From Clostridia bacterium (lineage in GTDB: Bacteria > Bacillota > Clostridia > Oscillospirales > Acutalibacteraceae): a stretch of 57,036 nucleotides of DNA. Positions 41,959-50,749 of this stretch are shown here, in pieces. The notes under the pieces are model-generated. The model had not been told where the DNA came from and searched no databases. It saw only the letters and a program-made list of their open reading frames with translations. The DNA is taken from the NCBI GenBank assembly GCA_017471765.1, contig JAFURT010000040.1:1-57036 (forward strand), read 5' to 3'. The position numbers and the translations under genes were made by a program. The first letter of the stretch is position 1, and each line of letters starts with the position of its first letter.

Positions 41959-42685
41959 AGTAGTATTTGCCTCCCTTCTTGTTGCCGGCAGAATGCAGGT
42001 CAGGCACGGCGCCCAGCACCGTGACATCCAGCCGATTCTTTAGATCCTGCTCACTCTTGACCGTGTTGTCCATTAGATACAGCAGCAGGAAGAACGCATA
42101 GGCCAGCACGGCGCCAATCACACCACCCATAGCCGCATACCGCAGTGCACCGGAACTGACACGGCTACCCTGATCAGCATAGTCCACCGGGGTAATCGTA
42201 CCCAGATCCAGCATCACCCGCTTAATTTTTTCCGGGGCGGTATCCATCAAGGCATCGCAGATGGCCTTGGATTTTATCGGATCATTGGTGGTGGACCGGA
42301 TCTCCAGCAGAGAGGTGCCATTCTTGGAGGTCATAGTCAGGGTGCTACGGATCTCCCGGTTGGACATTTCGTATCCCTGCTGACGCAGTTGGCTGGCCAC
42401 ATCATCAATCACCATATCCGCCTTCAAAAGCGAAATATACTCGTTGACCATCTGCTGGGAGGCCGACAAACCGCTGGCACTGATACCGGTGTTGGAGCTG
42501 GCCTGTCCATTATCCAGGCTGGTCAGGTTCATCACATACATGGAACAGGTGGAAGCGTAGCTGGCCTCCACAAACAGCGCCACATATCCGCCCATGACCA
42601 TTGCTATAACAACAGCTGCCACAATAATCCACTTCAGCTTCTGTATCAAAACGCCCAACAGTACCCGTAAATTTAATTCCTGCAT
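41951..42685 (-). CDS. Wzz/CpsC-type chain-length protein
   Basis: 244 residues. The first membrane helix is at about 16-38 and the second at about 187-207. An extracellular, helix-rich domain lies between. It ends with a short cytoplasmic tail (LKNRLDVTVLGAVPDL) that contacts the kinase. It is the membrane activator of the BY-kinase and a co-polymerase for capsule or exopolysaccharide. First gene of a four-gene operon with 8-nt overlaps, driven by a perfect promoter. No glycosyltransferases are present here, so the rest of the polysaccharide cluster must lie elsewhere. Confidence 0.9.
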   Translation of the reverse strand: MQELNLRVLLGVLIQKLKWIIVAAVVIAMVMGGYVALFVEASYASTCSMYVMNLTSLDNGQASSNTGISASGLSASQQMVNEYISLLKADMVIDDVASQLRQQGYEMSNREIRSTLTMTSKNGTSLLEIRSTTNDPIKSKAICDALMDTAPEKIKRVMLDLGTITPVDYADQGSRVSSGALRYAAMGGVIGAVLAYAFFLLLYLMDNTVKSEQDLKNRLDVTVLGAVPDLHSAGNKKGGKYYYA

Positions 42686-42740
42686 ATTGATCCTTCTCCT
42701 TATTGGTTTTACTGCAAACGGACAGGGAAACTCTTATATC

Positions 42741-42769
42741 ATTATACCTTGTATTTGGGTATGTGTCAA
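42741..42769 (-). promoter_or_regulatory. Perfect promoter of the capsule regulatory operon
   Basis: On the minus strand TTGACA (42764-42769), 17 nt, TATAAT (42741-42746), 56 nt before the start codon of the Wzz-like gene. Confidence 0.8.
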
Positions 42770-42883
42770 TGCCATTTTCCTTTCATAAGAAAAAGAAAAT
42801 GGTAAATACCCCTTTTATACTGCAAATCTTTGTGGTACAATAGAGACGATGTATCTCTTATCCCGAAGAAAGGAGGCGACGCC

Positions 42884-43666
42884 ATGGCGCAAATGCCCAG
42901 CCGCACCAAGCGACTCATCCACAGCCTGATGGCCTTTGACCGCCCATACAGTACCCTGCAGACAGAGCCGGTGGTGATCCCCTGTGCCGGTCTGCCGGAT
43001 GCCTTTCACCTGGCGCGTATCGCCGTGGTGGCAGACCTGCACCTGCCGGACGCCCTGCTCTCCCTCCCCCGTCTGCTCCGGTGCGTTGCCATGCAGAAGC
43101 CGGATGCCATCTTCTTGCCCGGCGACCTAACCAACAGCTACGCCGCCTTTGACGAGGCCGGCTTGCGCCGACTGGCAAAAGGACTGGCCGCCATCGCCCC
43201 CTGCTTTGCCATTCCCGGCAATCACGAATTGCGCCTTGACCGGGAGCCGCTGTACCGGGAGATCCTCACCGCCTGCGGTGTCCACTACATGAGCGATAGC
43301 TATGCCGACTGGCATAAGGACGGAGCCACCCTGCGGCTGTACGGTATGGCTCGCCATCGCCCGGCGCCTCTGGCCGTGTCCGGCCAGCCGGCTATCGCCC
43401 TGGCACATAAGCCGGAGCATTTCCCCTATTACCGCCACGCCCGCTGGAATGTAGTGGTGTGCGGTCACGCCCACGGCGGGCAGGTACGCATGGCCGGACG
43501 CTCCCTGTATGCCCCCGGGCAGGGCTTTCTGCCCAAATATACCGCCGGTATCTATACCGAAGGGACCACCACCATGATAGTCAGCCGGGGACTCGGCAAC
43601 AGCTCCCTCCCCTGGCGGATGGGGAACCAGCCCCACCTGCCGGTGATTGTATTGGTGAGGAAGTAA
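42884..43666 (+). CDS. Calcineurin-like metallophosphoesterase (YkuE-like)
   Basis: 260 residues from ATG 42884, with AAGGAGG 7 nt upstream. The metallophosphoesterase motifs are ordered: VVADLHLPD, FLPGDLTNS, AIPGNHELR and VVCGHAHGGQVR. The last motif and length match the YkuE/YaeI group, some of which are membrane-linked phosphodiesterases. No signal peptide or membrane helix is seen here. A TACAAT (42836-42841) upstream may be the -10. Monocistronic; substrate unknown. Confidence 0.88.
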   Translation: MAQMPSRTKRLIHSLMAFDRPYSTLQTEPVVIPCAGLPDAFHLARIAVVADLHLPDALLSLPRLLRCVAMQKPDAIFLPGDLTNSYAAFDEAGLRRLAKGLAAIAPCFAIPGNHELRLDREPLYREILTACGVHYMSDSYADWHKDGATLRLYGMARHRPAPLAVSGQPAIALAHKPEHFPYYRHARWNVVVCGHAHGGQVRMAGRSLYAPGQGFLPKYTAGIYTEGTTTMIVSRGLGNSSLPWRMGNQPHLPVIVLVRK

Positions 43667-43687
43667 ACGGATATTAGCGAACAGGAA

Positions 43688-43724
43688 CGGCGGCAAGGAG
43701 AGAACTCTCCTTGCCGCCGCTTTT
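43688..43724. terminator. Terminator after the phosphoesterase gene
   Basis: A 14-bp perfect stem (43688-43701 with 43706-43719), then CTTTT. It lies between convergent genes and marks the left border of the SLOG island. Confidence 0.85.
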
Positions 43725-43726
43725 CT

Positions 43727-44041
43727 TTATCGATCATTTAATCGTTCCGCTGTGCTGATCAAAATATGCAGATCCGCTTCGGACATATTGCGTGTCAGCT
43801 CATAAAGTCGTTGCACAAGCTGGGGATTCTTCATATCTTCATCAAAAAATTCTTTGGGAGTAACACCAAGGTATTCGCAAATATAGAGAAACTCTCCTAA
43901 TGATGGCATGGATCTACCGGAAGAAATACTTTGCATATAACTTTTGCTGTGTCCCAAATCTGTACTCATTCTGTATTCGGAAACATTCTTTTTTATTCTG
44001 AGAACAGAAATGCGCTCCCTAATATATTGAAGATCCACCAT
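43727..44041 (-). CDS. XRE-family repressor
   Basis: 104 residues from ATG 44041, just after GAGGTGTTG. The N-terminal helix-turn-helix (YRMSTDLGHSKSYMQSISSGRSMPSLGEFLYICEYLGV) is given as a whole only by position: residues 22-60. The tail of about 40 residues is helical. It is divergent from the SLOG gene, with mirrored GCGGTAAT/ATTACCG sites in the gap, so it probably represses that gene and itself. Low-GC codon use differs from the neighbouring housekeeping genes. Confidence 0.85.
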   Translation of the reverse strand: MVDLQYIRERISVLRIKKNVSEYRMSTDLGHSKSYMQSISSGRSMPSLGEFLYICEYLGVTPKEFFDEDMKNPQLVQRLYELTRNMSEADLHILISTAERLNDR

Positions 44042-44077
44042 CAACACCTCGCTTGAAATTATTGTATAATAATTTAA

Positions 44078-44130
44078 GCGGTAATATTCACGATAAAATT
44101 ACTGATTATAGTTGATAATTACCGTTTGTA
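44078..44130. promoter_or_regulatory. Inverted operator-like sites between XRE and SLOG genes
   Basis: AGCGGTAAT at about 44079-44087 faces ATTACCGTTT at about 44121-44130, with a further GCGGTA at about 44135. These are likely binding sites of the XRE repressor. Confidence 0.5.
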
Positions 44131-44191
44131 GCGGTATAATAACTTACAAATTCAAATTTTAATCAGTAATCAAGGTGGGAGATGTGCGGCG

Positions 44192-44683
44192 ATGTTAGAT
44201 CTTTATACGGTTTCCTTTTTTGGCCATAGATACATAGACAACATTCTTAAAATAGAAGAATTGCTGGTGGAACAAATCCGTATGCTAATTGCTGAAAAAG
44301 ACTATGTAGAGTTTTTAGTGGGACGTCACGGCGATTTTGACCAATGCGTATCTTCGGCCGTTCTGCGTGCACAAAAAGCCTATCACGATGCAAATAGCTC
44401 ACTCGTCTTGGTGCTACCATACCTAACTGCAGAGTGCCGGAACAATCAAAAACAATTTGAGGACTACTATAGTCATATTGAAATTGCGCACGCGGCGGCA
44501 AATAGCCATCCCAAAGCGGCAATCCGGCTACGCAACCGGGAAATGGTGGACAGGTCTGACCTTGTGATTTGTTATATAGAGAAAAAACATGGCGGTGCTT
44601 GGCAGGCCGTAAAATATGCAATAGAGAACAATAAAAAGATTATAAATCTTGCTGAAGGCGAAAATCTGAATAACAGAAAATAG
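44192..44683 (+). CDS. SLOG-fold protein (DUF1273/YpsA-like)
   Basis: 163 residues, ATG 44192 with GTGGGAGA upstream at a longer distance. FFGHRYI at the start, FLVGRHGDFDQ in the middle and VDRSDLVICYIEKKHGGAWQAVKYA near the end are the SLOG nucleotide-binding motifs, a Rossmann-like fold that binds NAD-type or cyclic nucleotides. Simple SLOG proteins of this length are mostly uncharacterised. Larger relatives act as sensors in defence systems. It is paired with a divergent repressor in a low-GC island, so a stress or phage-linked role is plausible but unproved. Confidence 0.78.
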   Translation: MLDLYTVSFFGHRYIDNILKIEELLVEQIRMLIAEKDYVEFLVGRHGDFDQCVSSAVLRAQKAYHDANSSLVLVLPYLTAECRNNQKQFEDYYSHIEIAHAAANSHPKAAIRLRNREMVDRSDLVICYIEKKHGGAWQAVKYAIENNKKIINLAEGENLNNRK

Positions 44684-44860
44684 CCTGTGGCGATACCATT
44701 TCCAAAGCGAGGAGCAAAAGGAATATTCTCGTTATCGCCATGGAGGTGTCTGCCAAAAGTGCCGATATCCATCTTGTATTTCTCCATATATGGGGATTAT
44801 ATCCCCTTAATATTTGAGATTATAACCCCCATAATACTGTTTGTCAAGGGGGCGAATTGT

Positions 44861-45061
44861 ATGATTGTATTTGACCGGCTATGGGCAACCATGAAAGAAA
44901 AAGGATTTTCGACCTATACTTTGCGGGAACGGTGCGGCATTGACAGTAAAACCGTCCGTCGCCTGAAAGCCAATGAAAATATCGAAACCAAAACACTGGA
45001 TAAACTTTGCTCTGCACTCGGCTGTAATCTGGAAGATATCGCCGAGTTTATACAAGACTAA
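44861..45061 (+). CDS. Mini HTH regulator, paralogue of the one at 13.5 kb
   Basis: 66 residues from ATG 44861, spaced 9 nt from AAGGGGG. The frame is open upstream, but the earlier start lacks a good RBS. The single HTH domain (STYTLRERCGIDSKTVRRL, then LDKLCSALGCNLEDIAEF) has the same length and motif order as the protein at 13542-13745. Upstream are two copies of GATTATA(A/T)CCCC (about 44804 and 44819) that may be its own operator. Its target is unknown. Confidence 0.75.
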   Translation: MIVFDRLWATMKEKGFSTYTLRERCGIDSKTVRRLKANENIETKTLDKLCSALGCNLEDIAEFIQD

Positions 45062-45065
45062 AAAG

Positions 45066-45101
45066 CCAGCGGCCATCCCATCAAAATGGAATGGCCGCTG
45101 G
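45066..45101. terminator. Bidirectional terminator, mini HTH/rpoD
   Basis: An 11-bp perfect stem (45066-45076 with 45091-45101) between the convergent genes. Confidence 0.75.
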
Positions 45102-45109
45102 TTTCTATC

Positions 45110-46321
45110 TTAATCCAGAAAATCCTTCAGCTTCTTGCTACGGCTGGGATGACGCAGTTTGCGCAGGGCCTTGGCCTCAATCTGACGGATACGCTCACGG
45201 GTGACATCAAACTCCTTGCCCACTTCCTCCAGCGTACGGGGACGGCCATCCTCCAGGCCGAAACGGAGCCGCAGTACCTTCGCCTCTCTATCGGTCAAGG
45301 AGCTGAGCACCTCTTCCAGCTGTTCCTTCAACAGGGTATGGGAAGCAGCATCGGCCGGCGCCGGGGCATCATCGTCGGGGATGAAATCGCCCAGATGGCT
45401 GTCCTCCTCCTCACCGATGGGGGTCTCCAGCGATACCGGCTCCTGGGCCACACGCATAATCTCCCGCACCTTATCTACCGGCATGCCCAGTTCATCGGCA
45501 ATCTCCTCAGCGGTGGGCTCATGGCCATTCTTGTGCAACAGCTGGCTGGAAATCTTCTTCACCTTATTGATGGTCTCCACCATGTGAACCGGGATACGGA
45601 TGGTACGAGCCTGGTCGGCAATGGCCCGGGTGATGGCCTGCCGAATCCACCAGGTAGCGTAGGTAGAGAACTTAAAGCCCTTGGTATAGTCGAATTTCTC
45701 CACAGCTTTGATCAGTCCCAGGTTGCCCTCCTGAATGAGATCCAGGAACTGCATGCCACGGCCCACATACCGCTTGGCAATACTGACCACCAGACGGAGG
45801 TTAGCCTCGGACAGCCGCTTTTTGGCCGACTCGTCCCCCTCGATGATGCGCATGGCCAGCGCCGTCTCCTCCTCGGGGGTGAGCAGCGGCACACGACCAA
45901 TCTCCTTGAGATACACCTTCACCGGGTCATCTATGGCCACCTGCTCGGAGGGAGCCGGCTCCTGGGTCTCCTCGGCTTCGGGAGAATCCATAGAGAAATC
46001 CAGGTCGTCCAAGGACACATTGGCAAAATCGTCCACCACCGGGATATTGTTGGCCTCCAACTGCTCATACAGCTTGTCCATCTGCTCCGGATCGAAGTCG
46101 ATGTGCTCCATGGCATCCATAATTTCCTGGTCTGTCAGCTTGCCCTTTTGGCGGCCAAGCTCCACCAGGTCTGCGATGACGGTGCTCTTATCCCGCTTGA
46201 CAGCCGGTTGGGGTTCATCGTCAAAAAACCCATCCTCTGCCATGGTCTCCTCTGCCGGGGCAGTGCTTTCCTCCAGAACCTCCTCCGGCTCCTGGGCGGG
46301 TGCGGTCTTCTTTTTGCTCAT
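45110..46321 (-). CDS. rpoD: Primary RNA polymerase sigma factor SigA
   Basis: 403 residues. An acidic, variable N-terminus and a region 1.1-like segment ([21 protein letters not shown]) come first. Region 1.2 follows ([17 protein letters not shown]). Region 2 has [36 protein letters not shown] in 2.1-2.4 (by position about 225-262), and region 4 ends [20 protein letters not shown]-like. It directs RNA polymerase to the TTGACA/TATAAT promoters found throughout this window. It lies downstream of dnaG on the same strand, the conserved macromolecular synthesis cluster. Confidence 0.96.
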   Translation of the reverse strand: MSKKKTAPAQEPEEVLEESTAPAEETMAEDGFFDDEPQPAVKRDKSTVIADLVELGRQKGKLTDQEIMDAMEHIDFDPEQMDKLYEQLEANNIPVVDDFANVSLDDLDFSMDSPEAEETQEPAPSEQVAIDDPVKVYLKEIGRVPLLTPEEETALAMRIIEGDESAKKRLSEANLRLVVSIAKRYVGRGMQFLDLIQEGNLGLIKAVEKFDYTKGFKFSTYATWWIRQAITRAIADQARTIRIPVHMVETINKVKKISSQLLHKNGHEPTAEEIADELGMPVDKVREIMRVAQEPVSLETPIGEEEDSHLGDFIPDDDAPAPADAASHTLLKEQLEEVLSSLTDREAKVLRLRFGLEDGRPRTLEEVGKEFDVTRERIRQIEAKALRKLRHPSRSKKLKDFLD

Positions 46322-46356
46322 AATGGGCGTCCATCCTTTCTTTTAGGGTCTGTCCC

Positions 46357-48117
46357 TTATTTTTTCTTGCGGGCACGCAGGGCATCCAGCATGCCTTGTA
46401 TATCCTCATCGGAGGCTCCCTCCGGGTTGGTCATATAGCGCAGGGCATATTCCTCCCGGATGATGGCTGCATAGGCCGCCACATCCTCGGCAGAAACCGC
46501 TCGTTCCCGGGCATCCCGCACCATGCGGGAGATATAGGCCATGCCGTCCTCGTCATAGTCGGCAGCCAGAAAAGCCAGTTCCACCAACAAACCTTGCCGC
46601 TGTCGTTCCAGCAACCGCTTGTACAAATTACGGTTAAATTCCGTAACTATCTCATCCGCTGGCAACAGCATAGCTATCTGCCGGATATAGTCGGGGTGCA
46701 GGATGAGGGTACCCAGCAGGCTCTCCTCGGCGCTGGCGGCACGGGGATAGGTCAGCGCATCCGGGTTGACCTGCCGCATCTCCTTACTTTCCTGCCGCAT
46801 CAGATTGGGGAGCTGATATTTCATCTCCTGCCGGTTCTTTTTCTTGCGACGGCTCTCGATCTCACGCAGGATGGAGTCCTTTGAGATGGACAGCATCTCA
46901 CTGAGCCGCCCGGCATAGACGTCCCGTTCCACCGGGCTTTCCAGCTCGGCCAGTACCGTGGCCGCCTCCCGGAAATAGGCCAGCTTGCCGTCGGGGGTGA
47001 GGATGGAGTGGCTCTTGCTAATCTCCAACAGCCGGTATTCCACTGCATTGGCAGAGCGCTCCAGCAACAGCTTGAAAGCGGCCGCCCCATTCTTGCGGAT
47101 ATACTCATCCGGGTCTTTGCCGTCAGGGATGGTGACCACCTTCACGTCCAGGCCGGTCTTGCGCAGGTTATCTATCGCTCGTTTGGTGGCCTTCTGTCCG
47201 GCCCCATCGGCGTCGAAAATCAGGTTTATTTTGTCGGCATACCGGGCAATGAGCTGCATCTGCTCCTCCGGAAAGGCGGTGCCCAGGGCGGCCACCGTGT
47301 TGGTGAAGCCCGCCTGATGCATGGCAATCACGTCCATGTAGCCCTCGCACAGATTCAGTTCCCGGCCGGCATTTTTGGCGAAATTGAGGGCAAACAGATT
47401 GCGGCTCTTGCTGAATGCCAGCGTTCCCTCGGTGTTGATGTATTTCGGCTTGCTGTCGTCCAGCACACGGCCGCCGAAGCCCACCACATTCCCCCGGATG
47501 TCGATGATGGGAATCATCGCCCGGTTGCGGAAAATATCGTAGGCGCCGCCGTTGCGGCCTCGGGCGGCCAGAAATGCCGCCACCAGTTCCTCGTCCTTGA
47601 AGCCTTTGGTGCGCAACGCCTTGAGCAGATAGTCCCACCCCGGCGGGGCAAAACCCAGCCCAAAGTGCTTGATGGTAGCATCGGTATAGCCCCGGCTGTG
47701 GTAATAGTCCAGCGCCACCTTGCCCTCCGGGCGATACAGCGCCGCATGGTACAGCCTGGCCGCCTCCCGGTTGGCCTCCAATATCCGCAGACGCAGGCGG
47801 GAGGTCTGGTCGTTCTCCTGCCGGTTCTCCGGCATCCGCATCCCGGCCCGGTCGGCCAGGAAGCGGATGGCGTCCATATAATCCAGATTTTCGATGCGCT
47901 TAATAAAGGTAATCACATCGCCCCCCGCCCCACAGCCGAAGCAGTAGAAGGAGGAGGTCTCCGGGTAGAGGTTAAAGGAGGCGGTCTTTTCTCCATGGAA
48001 GGGGCAAAGCCCCACCAGGTTGCGGCCTCGCCGCTTCATGGCCACATAGGAGGACACCACGCTTTCGATGTCGTTCTTAGCCAATAATTCCTGTAAAAAA
48101 CTATCCGGCAGAGCCAT
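46357..48117 (-). CDS. dnaG: DNA primase
   Basis: 586 residues from ATG 48117, behind AAAGGAGG. The zinc domain (CPFHGEKTASFNLYPET...YCFGCGAGG) is followed by the TOPRIM core (LCEGYMDVIAMHQAGF; NLIFDADGAGQKATKRAI) and the C-terminal DnaB-binding region. It makes RNA primers for replication. The order dgt-dnaG-rpoD on the minus strand is conserved in Bacillota. It is 35 nt upstream of rpoD. Confidence 0.96.
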   Translation of the reverse strand: MALPDSFLQELLAKNDIESVVSSYVAMKRRGRNLVGLCPFHGEKTASFNLYPETSSFYCFGCGAGGDVITFIKRIENLDYMDAIRFLADRAGMRMPENRQENDQTSRLRLRILEANREAARLYHAALYRPEGKVALDYYHSRGYTDATIKHFGLGFAPPGWDYLLKALRTKGFKDEELVAAFLAARGRNGGAYDIFRNRAMIPIIDIRGNVVGFGGRVLDDSKPKYINTEGTLAFSKSRNLFALNFAKNAGRELNLCEGYMDVIAMHQAGFTNTVAALGTAFPEEQMQLIARYADKINLIFDADGAGQKATKRAIDNLRKTGLDVKVVTIPDGKDPDEYIRKNGAAAFKLLLERSANAVEYRLLEISKSHSILTPDGKLAYFREAATVLAELESPVERDVYAGRLSEMLSISKDSILREIESRRKKKNRQEMKYQLPNLMRQESKEMRQVNPDALTYPRAASAEESLLGTLILHPDYIRQIAMLLPADEIVTEFNRNLYKRLLERQRQGLLVELAFLAADYDEDGMAYISRMVRDARERAVSAEDVAAYAAIIREEYALRYMTNPEGASDEDIQGMLDALRARKKK

Positions 48118-48152
48118 TTCCCCGCCTCCTTTCTCATCGCTTGTATGTTCTG

Positions 48153-49163
48153 TCAGCGCAACACCACAGACCAACCACGGGGGATATACAGCTCGTGGTA
48201 CATCTCCAGTGCAAAATTGTCCGTCATGCCGGCTACGTAATCGCCCACCGCTCGCTGGGCGCCATCCCGCTCCCGGATGAGGGCATATTCTTCCGGAAGT
48301 TTATCCGGATTTTTGACATAATACTCAAACAATGCCGATAGCATGCCAGCCACCTTGCTCTCTTCGCTCTTGGCCTTGGGGTTGCGATAGAGATAGTCGT
48401 ACATGAAGGCGTGCATATCCCAAAAATACGGCTCCACTGCCGGGTCCATGGCAATATCCTCGCCGCTGGCCCGAATCATGGCCGACACCATCGTATCGAT
48501 GCGGGCGGTGGTGCTATCCCCCAGGTGCAGGTGCAGTTCCAGCGGGATATCCTCCTCACGCAGAACGCCCGCCCGGATCGCGTCGTCCATATCGTGGTTG
48601 ACATAGGCAATCTTATCCGCCCAGCGGACAATGCGTCCCTCCAGGGTGGCGGCTTCCTCCCCCTTAGTATGGTGCAGGATACCGTCCCGCACCTCCCAGG
48701 TCAGGTTTAAACCCCGGCCGGTATTCTCCAGCCGTTCCACCACGCGGACGCTCTGCTCATAGTGGCGGAAGCCACCATCCAGGCAGGCATCCAGGCACCG
48801 CTCGCCCGCATGACCAAAGGGGGTATGCCCCAGGTCGTGCGCCAGGGCGATTGCTTCCGTCAGGTCCTCATTCAGCCGCAATGCCCGGGCGATGGTGCGG
48901 GCAATCTGCGCCACCTCCAGGGTGTGGGTCAGACGGGTGCGGTAGTGGTCTCCCTCGGGGGCCAGAAACACCTGTGTCTTATGCTTCAGGCGGCGAAAAG
49001 ATTTGCAGTGCAGTACCCGGTCCCGGTCACGCTGATAGGCGGTACGGTAGGGACTGGGCTGTTCCGGCGTTTCTCGTCCCCGGCTGTTGTCGGAAAAGGC
49101 GGCAGACGGCGATAAAATCGCATGTTCGGTCTGTTCCCAAGGAACAACGGCGGTCAAATCCAT
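48153..49163 (-). CDS. dGTPase-like HD-domain triphosphohydrolase
   Basis: 336 residues, ATG 49163 after AGGAGG. SPYRTAYQRDRDRVLHCKSFRRLKHKTQVF is the family N-terminus (residues 37-66). The HD site is split between RTRLTHTLEV, ALAHDLGHTPFGHAGE and VNHDMDDAI. It hydrolyses dNTPs, classically dGTP, to the nucleoside and triphosphate. This short form lacks the extra E. coli Dgt segments and fits the type 2 family often placed before dnaG in Clostridia. Related HD enzymes also limit phage by lowering dNTPs. Here the housekeeping context is the safer reading. Confidence 0.92.
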   Translation of the reverse strand: MDLTAVVPWEQTEHAILSPSAAFSDNSRGRETPEQPSPYRTAYQRDRDRVLHCKSFRRLKHKTQVFLAPEGDHYRTRLTHTLEVAQIARTIARALRLNEDLTEAIALAHDLGHTPFGHAGERCLDACLDGGFRHYEQSVRVVERLENTGRGLNLTWEVRDGILHHTKGEEAATLEGRIVRWADKIAYVNHDMDDAIRAGVLREEDIPLELHLHLGDSTTARIDTMVSAMIRASGEDIAMDPAVEPYFWDMHAFMYDYLYRNPKAKSEESKVAGMLSALFEYYVKNPDKLPEEYALIRERDGAQRAVGDYVAGMTDNFALEMYHELYIPRGWSVVLR

Positions 49164-49299
49164 CTATAGGCCTCCTTTTTTGGTCGTTCATGTAAGTTAT
49201 ACGCAAAAAAACAAAAAAATCCTGCCTGCTTGCGAAAAAAGTTTGTTTTTGGCAGATTTTTTTTGATGCAACCACAAAATTTCGTGTTTGCGGTGTTGC

Positions 49300-49608
49300 G
49301 AGAGGGTGATTTGCGGGACGCAAGGGTGCCATCCTCTACGATGTGGTTGCGGTTTTAATCGTAGGGTGGGACCTTGTCTGTGCCAATCTATGCGGAAGGC
49401 ATAAATGCCTTCCCTACGGCATCACACCGGGCCGGATAGAATCTGTAGGGAATGGATTTATCCATTCCGCCAGGTTTCGGGATGGGACATCCCTCCCCTA
49501 TGATGTTGTTTTTTGGGTTATACAGACCCTTGCGGGACGCAAGGGCGTCGTCCCCTACGATGTGGTTGCAGTTCATCCGCAGGGTGAGGGCCCGTCCTAT
49601 GTTGTTGC
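49300..49608. repeat. Array of intergenic palindromic repeat units
   Basis: Several short palindromes are each followed by CCCTAC or CCCCTA-type sequence: GCGGGACGCAAGGG (about 49313-49326 and 49532-49545), GGAAGGCATAAATGCCTTCC (49393-49412), GGAATGGATTTATCCATTCC (49450-49469) and GGGATGGGACATCCCTCCCC (49479-49498). TACGATGTGGTTGC occurs twice (49337-49350 and 49556-49569). This is a dispersed intergenic repeat of a type common in gut Clostridia. No gene is seen in it. Confidence 0.65.
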
Positions 49609-50241
49609 TCACACCTTACAGGGCAACCACATCTCTCCGGCAAAGGTAGCGGTCAGGCGGCCGGCACTGCGGTCGGTGAGCACCGCTTCCAGGTGGCCAC
49701 GCCCCTCAACCGGCAAGGAAAAGTTCACGGTGACCTCCTCGCCGAACTCCGTATCGGTGACCGTTGCCCCCTCCTCCGCCAGCAAGCCGGGAATAAAACC
49801 GTACTGGGCATAGTCGCAGGTGATTGCTCCGGTGAGGCACAGACGCATCTCCACCACACCGGCGGCATCCACCGCCAGCTTGGCCGCATGGGAATAGGCC
49901 CGCACCAGGCCGCCGCCACCCAGCAAAATGCCGCCGAAATACCGGGTCACCACCACCACACAGTCAGTGAGCCCTTCCTTGCGCAGAACATCCAGCACCG
50001 GAATGCCGGCAGTGCCCTGGGGCTCGCCGTCATCCGAAAAGCGGCAGAGGTTGCCCCCATCCAGCACATAGGCGTGAACGTTATGCTTGGCATCCCAATA
50101 GGTCTTGCACCGCTCACGGATGAATGTCTGGGCTTCCTCCTCGGTGGTCACCGGACGAATGGCCCCAATAAACCGGGAGCGCTTTTCGGTAAATTCATCC
50201 TCTGCCTCCACGGCGACAGTGAGATAGCTGTTAGCAGACAT
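49609..50241 (-). CDS. YigZ/IMPACT family protein
   Basis: 210 residues from ATG 50241 after AGGAGGTG. EKRSRFIGAIRPV, THN-like KHNVHAYVLDGG, FSDDGEPQGTAGIPVLDVL and VVVTRYFGGILLGGGGLVRAY are the UPF0029/IMPACT signature. A C-terminal ferredoxin-like DUF1949 domain follows. The eukaryotic relative regulates GCN2 translation control, and the bacterial role is not settled. It follows the repeat array and precedes rpmE on the same strand. Confidence 0.92.
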   Translation of the reverse strand: MSANSYLTVAVEAEDEFTEKRSRFIGAIRPVTTEEEAQTFIRERCKTYWDAKHNVHAYVLDGGNLCRFSDDGEPQGTAGIPVLDVLRKEGLTDCVVVVTRYFGGILLGGGGLVRAYSHAAKLAVDAAGVVEMRLCLTGAITCDYAQYGFIPGLLAEEGATVTDTEFGEEVTVNFSLPVEGRGHLEAVLTDRSAGRLTATFAGEMWLPCKV

Positions 50242-50353
50242 AGATACACCTCCTGTGGGAGTCCTCCGTTTTGCACCGATAACGCACAAAACCGGGCCGT
50301 TTAAAAAACGAGAAAAGGCAGTGCAAAATGCACTGCCGTCAGATACGCATACC

Positions 50354-50563
50354 TTATTTCTCGGTGGTCAGACCAAAACGCTTGTTGAAACGGTCCACAC
50401 GGCCGCCGGCATCGTTCAGCTTCTGCTTGCCGGTGAAGAAGGGATGGCACTTGGAACAAATTTCCACACGGATATCCTTCTTGGTAGAGCCGGTCGCAAT
50501 CACGTTGCCGCAGGCACAGGTGATGGTAGTCTGCTCGTATACGGGATGGATGCTCTCTTTCAT
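50354..50563 (-). CDS. rpmE: 50S ribosomal protein L31
   Basis: 69 residues from ATG 50563, with AGAGGTGA upstream. The long frame before it has no [12 protein letters not shown], the zinc cysteines CAC and CSKC, then [20 protein letters not shown], are diagnostic. The CxC...CxxC set is complete, so this is the zinc-binding (C+) form that can also store zinc. Confidence 0.95.
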   Translation of the reverse strand: MKESIHPVYEQTTITCACGNVIATGSTKKDIRVEICSKCHPFFTGKQKLNDAGGRVDRFNKRFGLTTEK

Positions 50564-50699
50564 GCTTGTCACCTCTTTCGGAAACCATAGATTAACGGAT
50601 AGACTATACCACATCCGTCGCAAAAAAGCAAGGGGAATTTTTATTTTTTTTGATTTTTCCCCGTTTTCCCTTACTTTTTCTGCCAATAACGGGGAAAAT

Positions 50700-50727
50700 G
50701 ACCGCCGACGGCACACCGTCGGCGGTC
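50700..50727 (-). terminator. Terminator of secDF
   Basis: A 12-bp perfect stem (50700-50711 with 50716-50727), followed on the minus strand by ATTTTCCCC. Confidence 0.75.
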
Positions 50728-50749
50728 GCAACAATCACATCAGAGGCGA

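Noticed and set aside
48153-49163. Anti-phage dNTPase defence gene
   Set aside because: The place in the dgt-dnaG-rpoD cluster points to housekeeping, and there is no sign of transfer.
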